A DNA stretch of 32,213 bases from Planctomycetota bacterium (GTDB lineage: Bacteria; Planctomycetota; UBA8742; JACQVU01; JANLHZ01). Each line of letters begins with the position of its first letter. Positions within the stretch are counted from its first letter, which is position 1. Position numbers and translations under genes: made by a program. Positions 23,041 through 31,690 of the stretch are shown here, piece after piece. The stretch spans positions 1 to 32,213 of the forward strand of contig JANLHZ010000123.1 of assembly GCA_024653775.1 (NCBI GenBank), given 5' to 3'. Below the pieces are notes generated by a model. That model was not told the origin of the DNA and ran no database searches. It was given only the letters and a program-made list of their open reading frames with translations.

Positions 23041-24402
23041 TTATAGAATATATCGGCTCAAATCCTCATCCTTTACCGCGTCTTTGAGGCGCTGATCGAC
23101 GAACTGTTCGTCGATGCGAACGAAGTCGGTCGCCGCGCCGGGGACGTCGAACATGATGTCTTCGAGGACGCGTTCCATAACGGTGTGGAGTCTGCGCGCG
23201 CCGATGTTTTCGATGCGGGAGTTGATTTCGAACGCGAGTTCCGCGATGCGTTTCAGCGCGCCGGGGGTGAATTCGAGCTTCACGTTTTCGCTTCCGAGAA
23301 GCGCTTCGTACTGTTTCGGGAGCGCCGCTTTGGTTTCGTTAAGGATCGCGAGGAGGTTTTCCGCAGTAAGGCTCGTCAGCTCGACGCGGATCGGGAACCT
23401 GCCCTGAAGCTCCGGGATGAGGTCCGCGGGTTTCGACATATGGAACGCGCCCGCCGCGATGAAGAGGACGTGGTCGGTCTTGACGGGACCGTACTTGGTA
23501 TTCACCGTGCATCCCTCTACGACGGGGAGCAGGTCACGCTGCACCCCCTCCCGGCTGACGTCCGGCCCGGAGCGCTTTCCGCCCTCGCTACCAACCGCGA
23601 CCTTGTCGATCTCGTCAAGGAAGATGATGCCCATCTGCTGGGTGCGCTCGATGCCTTCCCGCTTGACTTTGTCGGGATTGATGAACTTTTCGCTTTCCTC
23701 CTCGACGAACTTGGCAAGCGCGTCCGGCACCTTCACCTTCACGTTCTTCGACTTTTTCGGCGCGAACTTCTCCATCAGGCCTTCCATGTCGAAGCCCATC
23801 TGGTCCATGCCGCCCTGGGGGCCGAAGATTTCGAACATCGGCGCCTTCGATTCCTGCACCGTGATCTCGATTTCCTCTTCGTCGAAATGCCCCGCAATGA
23901 CCTTCTCGCGGATTTTCGCGCGCTGCTTGCTTTGCTGGTCGAGCCGTCTGCGCTTCTCTTCGTCCGGAAGGGTGGGATCGAGCTTGTCGAATTTGTGGAG
24001 GTGATCGACGACGCGATCGAGCGCGCGTTCGCGCGCCTTACTCGCGACTTCCTCGCGCTGCTCCGCGCGGACGAGGTTGATGCCCACCTCGACGAGATCG
24101 CGGACCATGCTCTCGACGTCGCGACCGACGTAGCCGACCTCGGTGAACTTGCTCGCCTCGACCTTTATAAACGGCGCGCCGACGAGGGTCGCGAGCCTGC
24201 GCGCGATTTCGGTTTTGCCGACACCCGTGGGACCGATGAGGATTATGTTCTTCGGCGTTATCTCGCGCTGGAGTTCCGCATCGAGCTGCTGCCTGCGCCA
24301 GCGGTTACGAATCGCGACGGCGACCGCGCGCTTCGCGGCTTCCTGACCGATGATGTATTCGTTCAGGTAGTGGACGATTGCTTTGGGAGTTAGGTGCTTC
24401 AC
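23041..24402 (-). CDS. hslU: HslU, ATPase subunit of HslVU protease
   Basis: This 453-residue AAA+ unfoldase feeds substrates into the HslV peptidase. Visible parts are Walker A GPTGVGKT (57-64), Walker B in GIIFLDEIDKVA, the inserted I-domain (roughly 110-230) and the C-terminal tail DLSRYIL that docks into HslV. The start is GTG 24402, overlapping the hepT stop in GTGA; the N-terminus (LTPKAIVHYLNEYIIGQ) is the normal one, so no coding sequence was lost. Uniquely here, it is separated from hslV by an mntA-hepT pair, and its translation now appears coupled to the toxin gene. Confidence 0.96.
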   Translation of the reverse strand: MKHLTPKAIVHYLNEYIIGQEAAKRAVAVAIRNRWRRQQLDAELQREITPKNIILIGPTGVGKTEIARRLATLVGAPFIKVEASKFTEVGYVGRDVESMVRDLVEVGINLVRAEQREEVASKARERALDRVVDHLHKFDKLDPTLPDEEKRRRLDQQSKQRAKIREKVIAGHFDEEEIEITVQESKAPMFEIFGPQGGMDQMGFDMEGLMEKFAPKKSKNVKVKVPDALAKFVEEESEKFINPDKVKREGIERTQQMGIIFLDEIDKVAVGSEGGKRSGPDVSREGVQRDLLPVVEGCTVNTKYGPVKTDHVLFIAAGAFHMSKPADLIPELQGRFPIRVELTSLTAENLLAILNETKAALPKQYEALLGSENVKLEFTPGALKRIAELAFEINSRIENIGARRLHTVMERVLEDIMFDVPGAATDFVRIDEQFVDQRLKDAVKDEDLSRYIL

Positions 24403-24770
24403 GTAACTTCGTCTCCTCGAATTTTTGGGCTTCTACTTCCGCTCAGGAACGATCCAACTTTAGATTTCACGTCGGGCAATTCATTCGAAATCGTATCCCA
24501 TAGCACTTCGGGATCGACATCGAAGTAGCCATGAACTATCCGATTTCTCATTCCTGTCATCAGGTGCCATGGAACATCGATACAATCCTTGAGTTCGTCT
24601 TCGATGTAGTTCGCTGACTCACCTATAACCGTGAAGTTGGCGACTACCGCTTGAATGGTTTTTCTGTCATTCAGAAATTCGTTGCGAGTCAAGTCACCAA
24701 CGAAGGATTCAATCTCTTCAATCGCGACAAGAATGTCGTTTAACCTTTCTCTGCCGGTTCTAGAAGACAT
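24399..24770 (-). CDS. hepT: HepT-family (DUF86) HEPN toxin
   Basis: A 123-residue HEPN RNase toxin. The R-x4-H catalytic motif is R75-N-R-I-V-H80, and the following Y82 (GYFDVD) is the tyrosine that MntA-type antitoxins AMPylate. ATG 24770 is preferred to the upstream in-frame ATG at 24806, because HepT proteins begin like MSSRxxRERLNDIL and this start gives an 11-bp overlap with mntA. Its stop overlaps the hslU start by 4 bp. It looks intact. Confidence 0.9.
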   Translation of the reverse strand: MSSRTGRERLNDILVAIEEIESFVGDLTRNEFLNDRKTIQAVVANFTVIGESANYIEDELKDCIDVPWHLMTGMRNRIVHGYFDVDPEVLWDTISNELPDVKSKVGSFLSGSRSPKIRGDEVT

Positions 24771-25068
24771 AGATACACTCGGCGAGAACTTTTTCGCGAA
24801 CGGCATCTTTCAATCCTCCTGGCGTAACCAGATCGACTTTAACGCCGAGTATTTCCGCCAGGCGCGATTCGCATTCCGCGAGACCGAAGTATCCTGTCGG
24901 TCTGCCGAAGGTAATGAGTATATCCACGTCGCTGCTTTCGTTATGTTCCCTTCTGGCGACGGAGCCGAACAGCTTCAGGCGCTGGACGCCGAAATTGGTT
25001 TTCAGCTCCGCTTCACTCGATCGAAGCAATTCGACAATTTCATCAGTGTCTAGTTTTGCGACTTGCAT
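24760..25068 (-). CDS. mntA: MntA-family nucleotidyltransferase antitoxin
   Basis: A 102-residue minimal nucleotidyltransferase. The family motif GSxAR...DxD is complete (G35-S36 in LFGSVARRE, D47 and D49 in SSDVDIL). In characterised pairs this enzyme AMPylates HepT to inactivate it. ATG 25068 follows a GAGG Shine-Dalgarno. It overlaps hepT by 11 bp and lies 60 bp after hslV, with its own probable promoter in that gap. Confidence 0.9.
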   Translation of the reverse strand: MQVAKLDTDEIVELLRSSEAELKTNFGVQRLKLFGSVARREHNESSDVDILITFGRPTGYFGLAECESRLAEILGVKVDLVTPGGLKDAVREKVLAECIYVF

Positions 25069-25084
25069 CTCTTACCTCAATAAA

Positions 25085-25112
25085 ATTATACACGTTCCCG
25101 CGCGCGGTTGAA
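25085..25112 (-). promoter_or_regulatory. Promoter with palindrome upstream of mntA
   Basis: On the minus strand a perfect -10 TATAAT (25085-25090) is preceded by TG and, 16 nt farther, by a weak -35 TTCAAC (25107-25112). The spacer contains the perfect 10-bp palindrome CCGCGCGCGG (25098-25107). This would let the toxin-antitoxin pair and hslU be transcribed independently of hslV and could be autoregulated. Confidence 0.5.
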
Positions 25113-25128
25113 CCAATCTTTGTAAGTA

Positions 25129-25662
25129 TCAGATCTCCTGAATTTCGAGTTCGTGGTTGGTGTAGATGCAAATATCCGCGGCGATGTGCATCGCTTTCAT
25201 GGCGACTTCGCGGGCGCTGAGGCTCGTTTCCGCGATAAGCGCTCGCGCCGCCGCGAGCGCGTAACTGCCGCCCGATCCGATGGCGATTACGCCGTCCTCG
25301 GGTTCGATGACGTCTCCCGTGCCGCTGAGCATGAAAATGCTCTTCGCGTTCGCGACGATCATCACCGCCTCGAGTTTGCGAAGCGCGCGATCGGTGCGCC
25401 AGGTCTTTGCAAGCTCCACCGCGGCGCGTTGGAGGTTCCCGCCGAATTTTTGAAGCATCCCCTCGAATCGCTCGACCAGCGCGATGCCGTCCGCGGCGCT
25501 CCCAGCGAAGCCACAGAGGACCTTGCCCTCATCGAGAACGCGGATCTTTTTCGCGCTCGCCTTCACTACGGTGTGTCCGAGCGTTACCTGCCCGTCGCCG
25601 GCGATACAGGTTTTGCCGTCCCGCGAGCAGCAAAGGATTGTTGTCGATCTGATTTTTTCCAT
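25129..25662 (-). CDS. hslV: HslV, peptidase subunit of HslVU protease
   Basis: A 177-residue N-terminal-nucleophile threonine peptidase, the proteolytic chamber of HslVU. After a six-residue propeptide (MEKIRS), maturation would expose T7 in [10 protein letters not shown], aligned with Thr1 of E. coli HslV; the [13 protein letters not shown] and GFAGSAADG blocks are typical. Two cysteines directly after the active-site region are unusual but not in catalytic positions. The usual partner hslU lies 0.7 kb downstream, beyond the inserted mntA-hepT pair. Confidence 0.95.
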   Translation of the reverse strand: MEKIRSTTILCCSRDGKTCIAGDGQVTLGHTVVKASAKKIRVLDEGKVLCGFAGSAADGIALVERFEGMLQKFGGNLQRAAVELAKTWRTDRALRKLEAVMIVANAKSIFMLSGTGDVIEPEDGVIAIGSGGSYALAAARALIAETSLSAREVAMKAMHIAADICIYTNHELEIQEI

Positions 25663-25749
25663 CCGCGCATTGTTTCTGAGCCAAACGGCCTGCGCAACAG
25701 CGGAGCAAAAAGTTGGACCTAGCTGACGGCGGTAAGTTTCTACGACTCT

Positions 25750-26427
25750 TCAGAACCCTGTCATCCGTTTTCGCAATCTGCTCGCGAGAAGTTCCGACAG
25801 GAAAATCGCCGCGAGGGAAATCGTGAGCGAGATTGCCGCGAGCCACAGGGTTTCGCTTTCCTTCGACGGATCCTGCATCGCAGAGAAGATCGCGAGCGAC
25901 AGCGTCCGTGTCTCGCCCTCGATGCTACCGGCGAAAGTGATCGTCGCACCGAATTCTCCGAGGCTGCGCGCGAAGGTCAGAACCGCGCCCGTGACGATTC
26001 CCGGAAGCGCGAGCGGCGCCGTGATAGTCAGGAATACGCGGACCGGACCCGCGCCGAGCGTTGACGCGGCGAGTTCGAGTCTCCGGTCCACGAGTTCGAT
26101 CGCGAGTTTCGCGCTCCGGACGAACAGCGGGAACGAAACGATCAGACTCGCGATCACCGCCGCTTGGAAGGTGAACGCCAGCGAAAACCCGGTCAGTTCG
26201 TACAGCGGCTTTCCGAACACGCCGTTTCTGCCGAGGAGAACGAGCAGCAGATACCCCGTCACCACAGGCGGTACGACCATCGGCGCGAGCAAAATGCTTT
26301 CGACGAGCGGCTTCCCCGGAAACGATTTCCGAGCGAGCAGGAACGACGTCAGCACCGCGGGAACGAACGCGAATAGCGTCGCCGCGAACGCCACTTCGAG
26401 CGAAAGTAAAATCGTCGTCCAGAGCAT
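25750..26427 (-). CDS. modB: Molybdate-type ABC transporter permease
   Basis: A 225-residue inner-membrane permease with about five or six helices. It has the PVVTGYLLL and PGIVTGAVLTFARSLGEFGAT blocks typical of ModB, and the EAA-like loop 'ELAASTLGAGPVRVFLTI' that contacts the ATPase. The frame stays open to 26517, but the added residues come from a repeat element, so ATG 26427 is the better start and matches ModB length. No modA (binding protein) or modC (ATPase) gene is visible nearby, so the permease is an orphan here. It lies upstream of hslV on the same strand. Confidence 0.88.
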   Translation of the reverse strand: MLWTTILLSLEVAFAATLFAFVPAVLTSFLLARKSFPGKPLVESILLAPMVVPPVVTGYLLLVLLGRNGVFGKPLYELTGFSLAFTFQAAVIASLIVSFPLFVRSAKLAIELVDRRLELAASTLGAGPVRVFLTITAPLALPGIVTGAVLTFARSLGEFGATITFAGSIEGETRTLSLAIFSAMQDPSKESETLWLAAISLTISLAAIFLSELLASRLRKRMTGF

Positions 26428-26486
26428 TAAAATCGTCTCGCAGGGGACAAAACCGAATTTCGAAGTTATAAATTGTTTAGGGAGTC

Positions 26487-26654
26487 GGAACAAAATAAAC
26501 TTCCGTTTCTGCATCACATCTTCACGCCGTATTCGCTTTGTGCTCGGTCGTCAAATCCTCATCGGAACTATGGCTACGATTCCGGTTTGTCTTCCTCGCT
26601 CAAATCGAATTCGACATAAATCTGCGCGCATAAATCAGGACTTTATTTTGTTCC
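26487..26654. mobile_element. MITE-like element, copy 1
   Basis: A 168-bp non-coding element whose ends are exact 13-bp inverted repeats (GGAACAAAATAAA and its complement). Its interior is alignable, with indels, to 32039-32213, for example TCACATCTTCACGCC, CTCGGTCG and CCGGTTTG blocks in the same order. It has no gene and depends on a transposase elsewhere if mobile. It accounts for most of the 310-bp gap between modB and the pyrophosphorylase gene. Confidence 0.65.
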
Positions 26655-26737
26655 GCCTCCTGACGCGCGGGATTGTAAAAAAATCCGGAAAGTCAGACGG
26701 AATTCCGCGCAATCGCGCGTAACCGAGGCAGAAGAAA

Positions 26738-28108
26738 ATGAAGCGCAAGGACGATCTCGATAAAACCATCCGGATTCCGTATTCGGAGCCGAAGAAGGAA
26801 CGGAAAGCGAGCCGCGAAGCCGAGCGGGCGATGCAGCTTGCGAAGGACAGCGGACACGATCATCTTTTCAGATTCTGGAAGGAGCTTGGCGATGACGAGC
26901 GCGCGGAACTCGTCCGCGACGTCGAAAGCATCGACTTCGGACTCCTTGGGAAACTCGCGGACAAATCTTCGGAAGACGCGGGCGAAAGGAAATTCGGAGC
27001 GATCGACGCCGTGCCGCTTCCGAGGTCGCAGGAGGAAACCCTGCGCCACGATGAGATCGAACGGCTCGGCAGCGGCATCATTTCGAAAGGCCTCGCGTGC
27101 GCGTTTCTCGTCGCGGGTGGGCAAGGTTCGCGCCTCGGCTTCGAAGGCCCCAAAGGATGCTTTCCGCTCGGCCCGAAGACAGGAATGACGCTGTACGAGA
27201 TTTTCGCAATCAAGCTGGACGGGCTTTGCAACAGTCTCGGCGTCAGCGTTCCCTGGTACATTCTGACCAGCGTCCACACCCACGACGAAACCGTGAACTG
27301 CTTCGTCGATAACGACTTTTTTGGGTTTCCGCGGTCTGACGTCTGGTTCTTCCCGCAGGACGAGATTCCAGCGATCGACGCGACCGCTATTGACGGCGGT
27401 CGAAGGCATCCAGGGAAGGCGTTCCTGCAGACTCGTTCGCGAGTGTTCAAGAATCCGAACGGCCACGGCGGTTCGCTGCTTGCGCTTTCGAAAAGCGGCG
27501 CACTTGCGGACATGAAAAAACGCGGAATCGAAGAAATATTCTATTTTCAGGTCGATAATCCGCTCGTCCGGATGTGCGATCCTTACCTGCTCGGGCTTCA
27601 CTGTATCGAAGGGAGCGAGATGTCGAATAAAGCCGTGATGAAAACCGACCCGAATGAACGCGTCGGGATTCTGGGACTGATAAATAATGAACCGGGCGTA
27701 ATAGAATATTCGGAACTCAGCGACGAGCAGAATAACCGTCGCGACCCGAACGGCGATCTCGTTTTCCGCGCCGGCAACGCGGCGATACATTATATCAATC
27801 GCGATTTTGTGGAACGCATAACTTCGGGCGGGCTTTCGCTTCCATATCATCGCGCGCGGAAATCGTGTCCATCGGTAGACGATAGCGGAAGTCCGGTGAC
27901 AGTCACCGCGACGAAGTTTGAAATGTTCGTGTTCGATGCGCTTAAGCTCGCCAGACGGACTTTGACGCACGAAATAAGCAGGGAGCTGGAATTCGCGCCG
28001 GTGAAGAACTCTGAAGGCGCGGATAGTCCGGAGACTTCCAGCGCAGCGATGAGGCATCTCGCAAAAGAGCGGCTCCTGCCTGATAAACTGATAGCGGAGT
28101 TTCTGTAA
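26738..28108 (+). CDS. UDP-sugar pyrophosphorylase, UAP/AGX type
   Basis: A 456-residue nucleotidyltransferase of the UDPGP family. The signature 'FLVAGGQGSRLGFEGPKG' (123-140) is the UTP-binding loop with its lysine, and the block around 'GHGGSLLAL' fits the base- and substrate-binding region. Further pieces ('FYFQVDNPLVRMCDP' and the later 'EYSELSD') match eukaryotic UDP-N-acetylglucosamine pyrophosphorylase. It probably makes UDP-GlcNAc/GalNAc from UTP and hexosamine-1-phosphate, which would supply lipid A and peptidoglycan synthesis. UDP-glucose formation is an alternative. It stands alone between an element and a convergent gene. Confidence 0.88.
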   Translation: MKRKDDLDKTIRIPYSEPKKERKASREAERAMQLAKDSGHDHLFRFWKELGDDERAELVRDVESIDFGLLGKLADKSSEDAGERKFGAIDAVPLPRSQEETLRHDEIERLGSGIISKGLACAFLVAGGQGSRLGFEGPKGCFPLGPKTGMTLYEIFAIKLDGLCNSLGVSVPWYILTSVHTHDETVNCFVDNDFFGFPRSDVWFFPQDEIPAIDATAIDGGRRHPGKAFLQTRSRVFKNPNGHGGSLLALSKSGALADMKKRGIEEIFYFQVDNPLVRMCDPYLLGLHCIEGSEMSNKAVMKTDPNERVGILGLINNEPGVIEYSELSDEQNNRRDPNGDLVFRAGNAAIHYINRDFVERITSGGLSLPYHRARKSCPSVDDSGSPVTVTATKFEMFVFDALKLARRTLTHEISRELEFAPVKNSEGADSPETSSAAMRHLAKERLLPDKLIAEFL

Positions 28109-28208
28109 TTGACCGATAAATTGTGGCTATATTGACTATCGATATTATTTTTATAGCATTCCATATCGATCCCATTCAATTACTATCAGATGCGAAAGGT
28201 CCGCATTG

Positions 28209-30446
28209 CTATTGATATTGTTTGAAGTTCGATGGAATCAGCGACGCCGCGAGCCAGGATTCGATAGCAATTGCGATAGCGATCAGAATAAATATTATAG
28301 GCCAGAGAGATACTGGTTTATTCGATTTATCCATCGCCGAAATAAAATCGTCGTTCGCGCTGAAAGTTTCAACGCTATTATTTCCCAGATATTTGCCGAC
28401 GAGCGAAATATCGATAGTGTGCGCTCTGCCTGAGAAAACCTCATTCTTAGGCGGATTGACGACAATATGAATTCTGCCATTTTCGATTCCCGCGGACCCG
28501 GGCAATGAAACCTGATGAACGCCGGGGGAATATGTTATTATGGACGAAGACGATGGAACGACGATTTCGCGCGGTTCCGGTGTTTTCCAGATGAACGATT
28601 CTTCAAGTCCGGCGGCGGAAGCAATTCTAAACTCGCTGAATAACGCGGAATCGTATACTGGTATAGCGGCGTCGAAAAGACCGACGCGAATCGATCCGAA
28701 CTCCGTCCCAGGCGCGCCAGGAGTCGCCGCGAAGATCGAGTTTCTTCCCGCACAGAGATACTTCGCGAGTTCACGCATAATCGGGACGTACACAGGCTTT
28801 GCGGGAAAGTTCGTGAACGTGTCGTCTCCGGGGAACGCGAAGAGCACGAGTTTGCCCGCGCCCGTGGTCACTTCGATAAACGCCGGATGATTTGTATCGA
28901 ACTTCAGCGACGGCATCGAAAGACTTTCATCGCTGGCGCGAATAGCGTACGCCTTTCTGAATTCCGGAGGGCCGAGAATGCTTTGGAGGTCGGCTTCGCG
29001 AAGTCGTTCGAAGGGAGGATAGCCGGAGCGAAGCCAGGGCATTAGTTTCAAGTTCTCGGATTCTATCGGCGGTCCGATCCGAGCGTATTCTCCGAAAAAG
29101 GACTCGTTGAACTCGGCGTCGTCGATGTTTTCGCCCGGAAAAATCATCATTCTGCCGCCGGCGCGAAGGTAGCGCGCGATCTCATCGCCCGCGGCCACCG
29201 GGATTACATCCATCTTCGGGAACACGACGAGTCGGAAGTCCGAAAGCCTGGCGTCCAGCAGCGACGACTGCGGGATTTCGGAAATCCGGTATTCCGCGTC
29301 GTTGCCCGCGAAGCCGTCTGAGCGAAGCGCGGCCTTCAGGAAAAACGACGCTTCGCGGTGAGCGTCGCCTGGTTCGTCGTAAACCATCAGCACGGGAATA
29401 TCCGGAATGACTTCGACCGCGCCGAAAATCTGATCGTCCTGGGCAAGAGAGCCGTCAGCGACGCTCGCGCGAAGGGTATCGAAGCCTTCGTTTTTCAGCG
29501 TGACTTCGAATTTCTCGAAGCGGCTTTCCTGGCTTTCGAGGTTCACTTGGCGCACTTCGATGACGCTGTCCCCGGCGTACAACGTGATCGCGTCCGAAGT
29601 AGTCTCCGAAGACGGATTCGCGAGTCCGACGACTACTTCGAACGGAACTCCCGCGCAGACGAGATGAGAGGATGCCGACAGTGAAGTCAGCGCCAGACCC
29701 GCGTTCGCGTCCGACGAGCAATCGACCGCGTAGAGTTTTGCGTCCGACGGAATTTCGAGTTCGCGGCCGAGAAGGGAACTCCAGGTCGCGCGTTGAAGGT
29801 CCGACAGAATCAGGATCTCCTTCGCGCGGGGTCCGGCGGATTCGAGGTGCTTGAGCGCCGCACGAATGGCTGCGAACAGATCGCCAGAGGCGGGCAGCGG
29901 CTTCATTCTTCGGACGTACGATAACGCGGCTTCCGCGCGCATCGACCCCCCCGCGGCGGTCGGCGTTCCGCCCGCGACGGTGACGATGAAGACCTTCTCG
30001 CCCTCCGCGGCGATCAGGTACTCGGCGGCTTTTTCGCGGATCAGATCGAACGCGCTTTTCCCGGAAATCGTGAGCGCGGTGCTGTGCGTGTCGTCGATAA
30101 CAAGGACGCGATCCTTCAGAGCGAGTGCGTCCTGAGCGGCTGCTTCGTCGTTCGACCAGACGAGATTCGAGATCAGCAGCACGATCAGCAGGATGAGCAG
30201 ACTCCGGCACACGAGCAGCAGAATCTCGCGCAGGCGCTGTTTTCTCGCAAGCTGCTTTTCGATGATTTCGAGAAGACGGATGCTCGGAAATTCGACCTCC
30301 CGCGCCCTCCGGAAGTTGATCAGATGGATGATTACCGGGATTACGCAGAGCGTCGCGAACAGAAGAAACCACGGATTCGTCGCGCCCACGCAGGACGGAA
30401 GGGTAATCAGCCAGAAAGCCGATGAAATCGTGATGGGTCTAAACAT
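28209..30446 (-). CDS. BatA-type membrane protein with VWA domain
   Basis: A 745-residue membrane protein. Residues 24-97 are the two-helix BatA N-terminal anchor ('NPWFLLFATLCVIPVIIHLI' and 'LREILLLVCRSLLILLIVLL', with the cytoplasmic R-R-A-R-E loop between). A von Willebrand factor A-like domain starts near 112; its MIDAS reads IDDTHST in place of DxSxS. The large middle part includes a glutamine-amidotransferase-like segment ('VVFPKMDVIPVAAGDEIARY' then 'GGRMMIFPG'), and a C-terminal helix (about 712-733) ends ESWLAASLI. Such proteins are common in Planctomycetota and relatives, often beside MoxR ATPases, which are not present here. The start at 30446 lacks a clear ribosome binding site; GTG 30389 would give a more typical N-terminus. 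Confidence 0.8.
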   Translation of the reverse strand: MFRPITISSAFWLITLPSCVGATNPWFLLFATLCVIPVIIHLINFRRAREVEFPSIRLLEIIEKQLARKQRLREILLLVCRSLLILLIVLLISNLVWSNDEAAAQDALALKDRVLVIDDTHSTALTISGKSAFDLIREKAAEYLIAAEGEKVFIVTVAGGTPTAAGGSMRAEAALSYVRRMKPLPASGDLFAAIRAALKHLESAGPRAKEILILSDLQRATWSSLLGRELEIPSDAKLYAVDCSSDANAGLALTSLSASSHLVCAGVPFEVVVGLANPSSETTSDAITLYAGDSVIEVRQVNLESQESRFEKFEVTLKNEGFDTLRASVADGSLAQDDQIFGAVEVIPDIPVLMVYDEPGDAHREASFFLKAALRSDGFAGNDAEYRISEIPQSSLLDARLSDFRLVVFPKMDVIPVAAGDEIARYLRAGGRMMIFPGENIDDAEFNESFFGEYARIGPPIESENLKLMPWLRSGYPPFERLREADLQSILGPPEFRKAYAIRASDESLSMPSLKFDTNHPAFIEVTTGAGKLVLFAFPGDDTFTNFPAKPVYVPIMRELAKYLCAGRNSIFAATPGAPGTEFGSIRVGLFDAAIPVYDSALFSEFRIASAAGLEESFIWKTPEPREIVVPSSSSIITYSPGVHQVSLPGSAGIENGRIHIVVNPPKNEVFSGRAHTIDISLVGKYLGNNSVETFSANDDFISAMDKSNKPVSLWPIIFILIAIAIAIESWLAASLIPSNFKQYQ

Positions 30447-30547
30447 CGTTTGGGTTCAAATAACTGAGTTCGGACTTATGTTCGGCGCACGTAATTCGTA
30501 TTTTGTTTTCCGCGATCATCTTCCCACGAACTGCGGGTTCAACTCAA

Positions 30548-31654
30548 ATGACTTCGATAAACCTCAATCTGCCGCTGAGTCCATATCCGGTGGCGTTTCT
30601 GCGGAACTTCTTCGATCTCGCCCAGGAGATCGACGAACCGGTGCTGCGCCATCTGCTAGGCGATCAGAAACAGGCGGTGCTGCTCACGGACGAGACCATC
30701 ATCGAGCATTATAGCGAAACCATCGAAGCGCGGCTCTCCGGGATCGACGATCTGCGCATAATCGCGTTTCCGACCCTTGCGGAGGACGAGGACTACACAC
30801 GGGAAGGCAGCATCGAAGCGCTGCACGCGTTTTTGGACGAAGAGGGGATTCCGCGCGACGTTCTCGTGATCGCGATCGGCGGCGGAAAGCTGCTCGATCT
30901 CGCGGCGCTTTTCACGAGCGTTTCCGAAGAGCAGGAACCCGCGCTGCTCTTTCCGACTACGCTCAGCGCGATGGCGGATTACGCGCTCTATCCGACGATG
31001 CTCGACCTCAGCTTCGGCGATCTCGATGAGCCGCTGACGCTGAGACCGCCGCGGGCGGTGGTGATCGACGTCAGCGCCACGCGGACGCTTTCGGAGGACG
31101 ATTTCAATTTCGGGCTGTGCCTCATTATTTCGTGGGCGCTCGCGGACGGCGGCGAATTCTGGACCCGCGTGAAGGACGAGCCGGTGTTTTATTCGTCGTA
31201 CTCACTTGGCGAACTCGAGGAATTCGTCAGAATGAGCGTGCGTGCGAAAATCCTTTACAACGCGAAAATCGAGGAGGACTTCACTATGCTCGGTCTCGCG
31301 GACGTCGGCGCGAGCTTCTCGTTTGCGTTCCGGAGCGCGTCAGGAATGCGCACCAGCCGAGGGGACGCGCTCGCGCGGGGGATCGACATCCTGATGGCGC
31401 TCGCAGTGAAGAACGGTTTCGCTTCGAAGGAAACGCGCGCGGAAGTCGCGGCAGTCCTTCGCGACTACGGCTTCGATCTCGATTCGAAAGTGAAGTTCAA
31501 GACAGAAGAGTTCCTGAATGCGATGTTCGCCAGACTCGACCAGACTTCGAAGATCGGTCTTCCGATGATCTCGCAGCCTGGGGACGTGAAACTCGTGACG
31601 TCATTCACCCTCGCAGACGTCACGAACGCGCTACTCGATCTGATGCTCGAGTAA
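30548..31654 (+). CDS. AroB-like protein lacking catalytic residues
   Basis: A 368-residue protein with the 3-dehydroquinate-synthase fold. The NAD-binding region ('AVLLTDETIIEHY', then AIGGGKLLDLAALF at 109-122), PTTLSAMAD (136-144) and 'PPRAVVIDVSATRTL' follow AroB closely. However, the zinc ligands are gone: the AEVIKYGLI block reads 'CLIISWALA' (191-199), GHTFGHA reads GASFSFA (254-260), and LHGEA reads TSRGDA (269-274). The SSVGGKTGVN substrate loop is also replaced. It is therefore unlikely to be a dehydroquinate synthase. The frame is intact and codon-typical, so it is probably a functional, repurposed protein and not a decaying gene. ATG 30548 is chosen over 30503 because the AroB pattern starts after it. 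It is divergent from the BatA-like gene. Confidence 0.75.
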   Translation: MTSINLNLPLSPYPVAFLRNFFDLAQEIDEPVLRHLLGDQKQAVLLTDETIIEHYSETIEARLSGIDDLRIIAFPTLAEDEDYTREGSIEALHAFLDEEGIPRDVLVIAIGGGKLLDLAALFTSVSEEQEPALLFPTTLSAMADYALYPTMLDLSFGDLDEPLTLRPPRAVVIDVSATRTLSEDDFNFGLCLIISWALADGGEFWTRVKDEPVFYSSYSLGELEEFVRMSVRAKILYNAKIEEDFTMLGLADVGASFSFAFRSASGMRTSRGDALARGIDILMALAVKNGFASKETRAEVAAVLRDYGFDLDSKVKFKTEEFLNAMFARLDQTSKIGLPMISQPGDVKLVTSFTLADVTNALLDLMLE

Positions 31655-31690
31655 AAGCTTGCGGATGTCAGTACGCACTTTTGCGCCTCC

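Noticed and set aside
23185-24393. 402-codon plus-strand open frame
   Set aside because: It lies wholly opposite hslU, whose motifs are intact; it is a G+C-driven antisense shadow.
26693-28057. 454-codon minus-strand open frame
   Set aside because: Opposite the clear UDP-sugar pyrophosphorylase gene; composition typical of an antisense frame.
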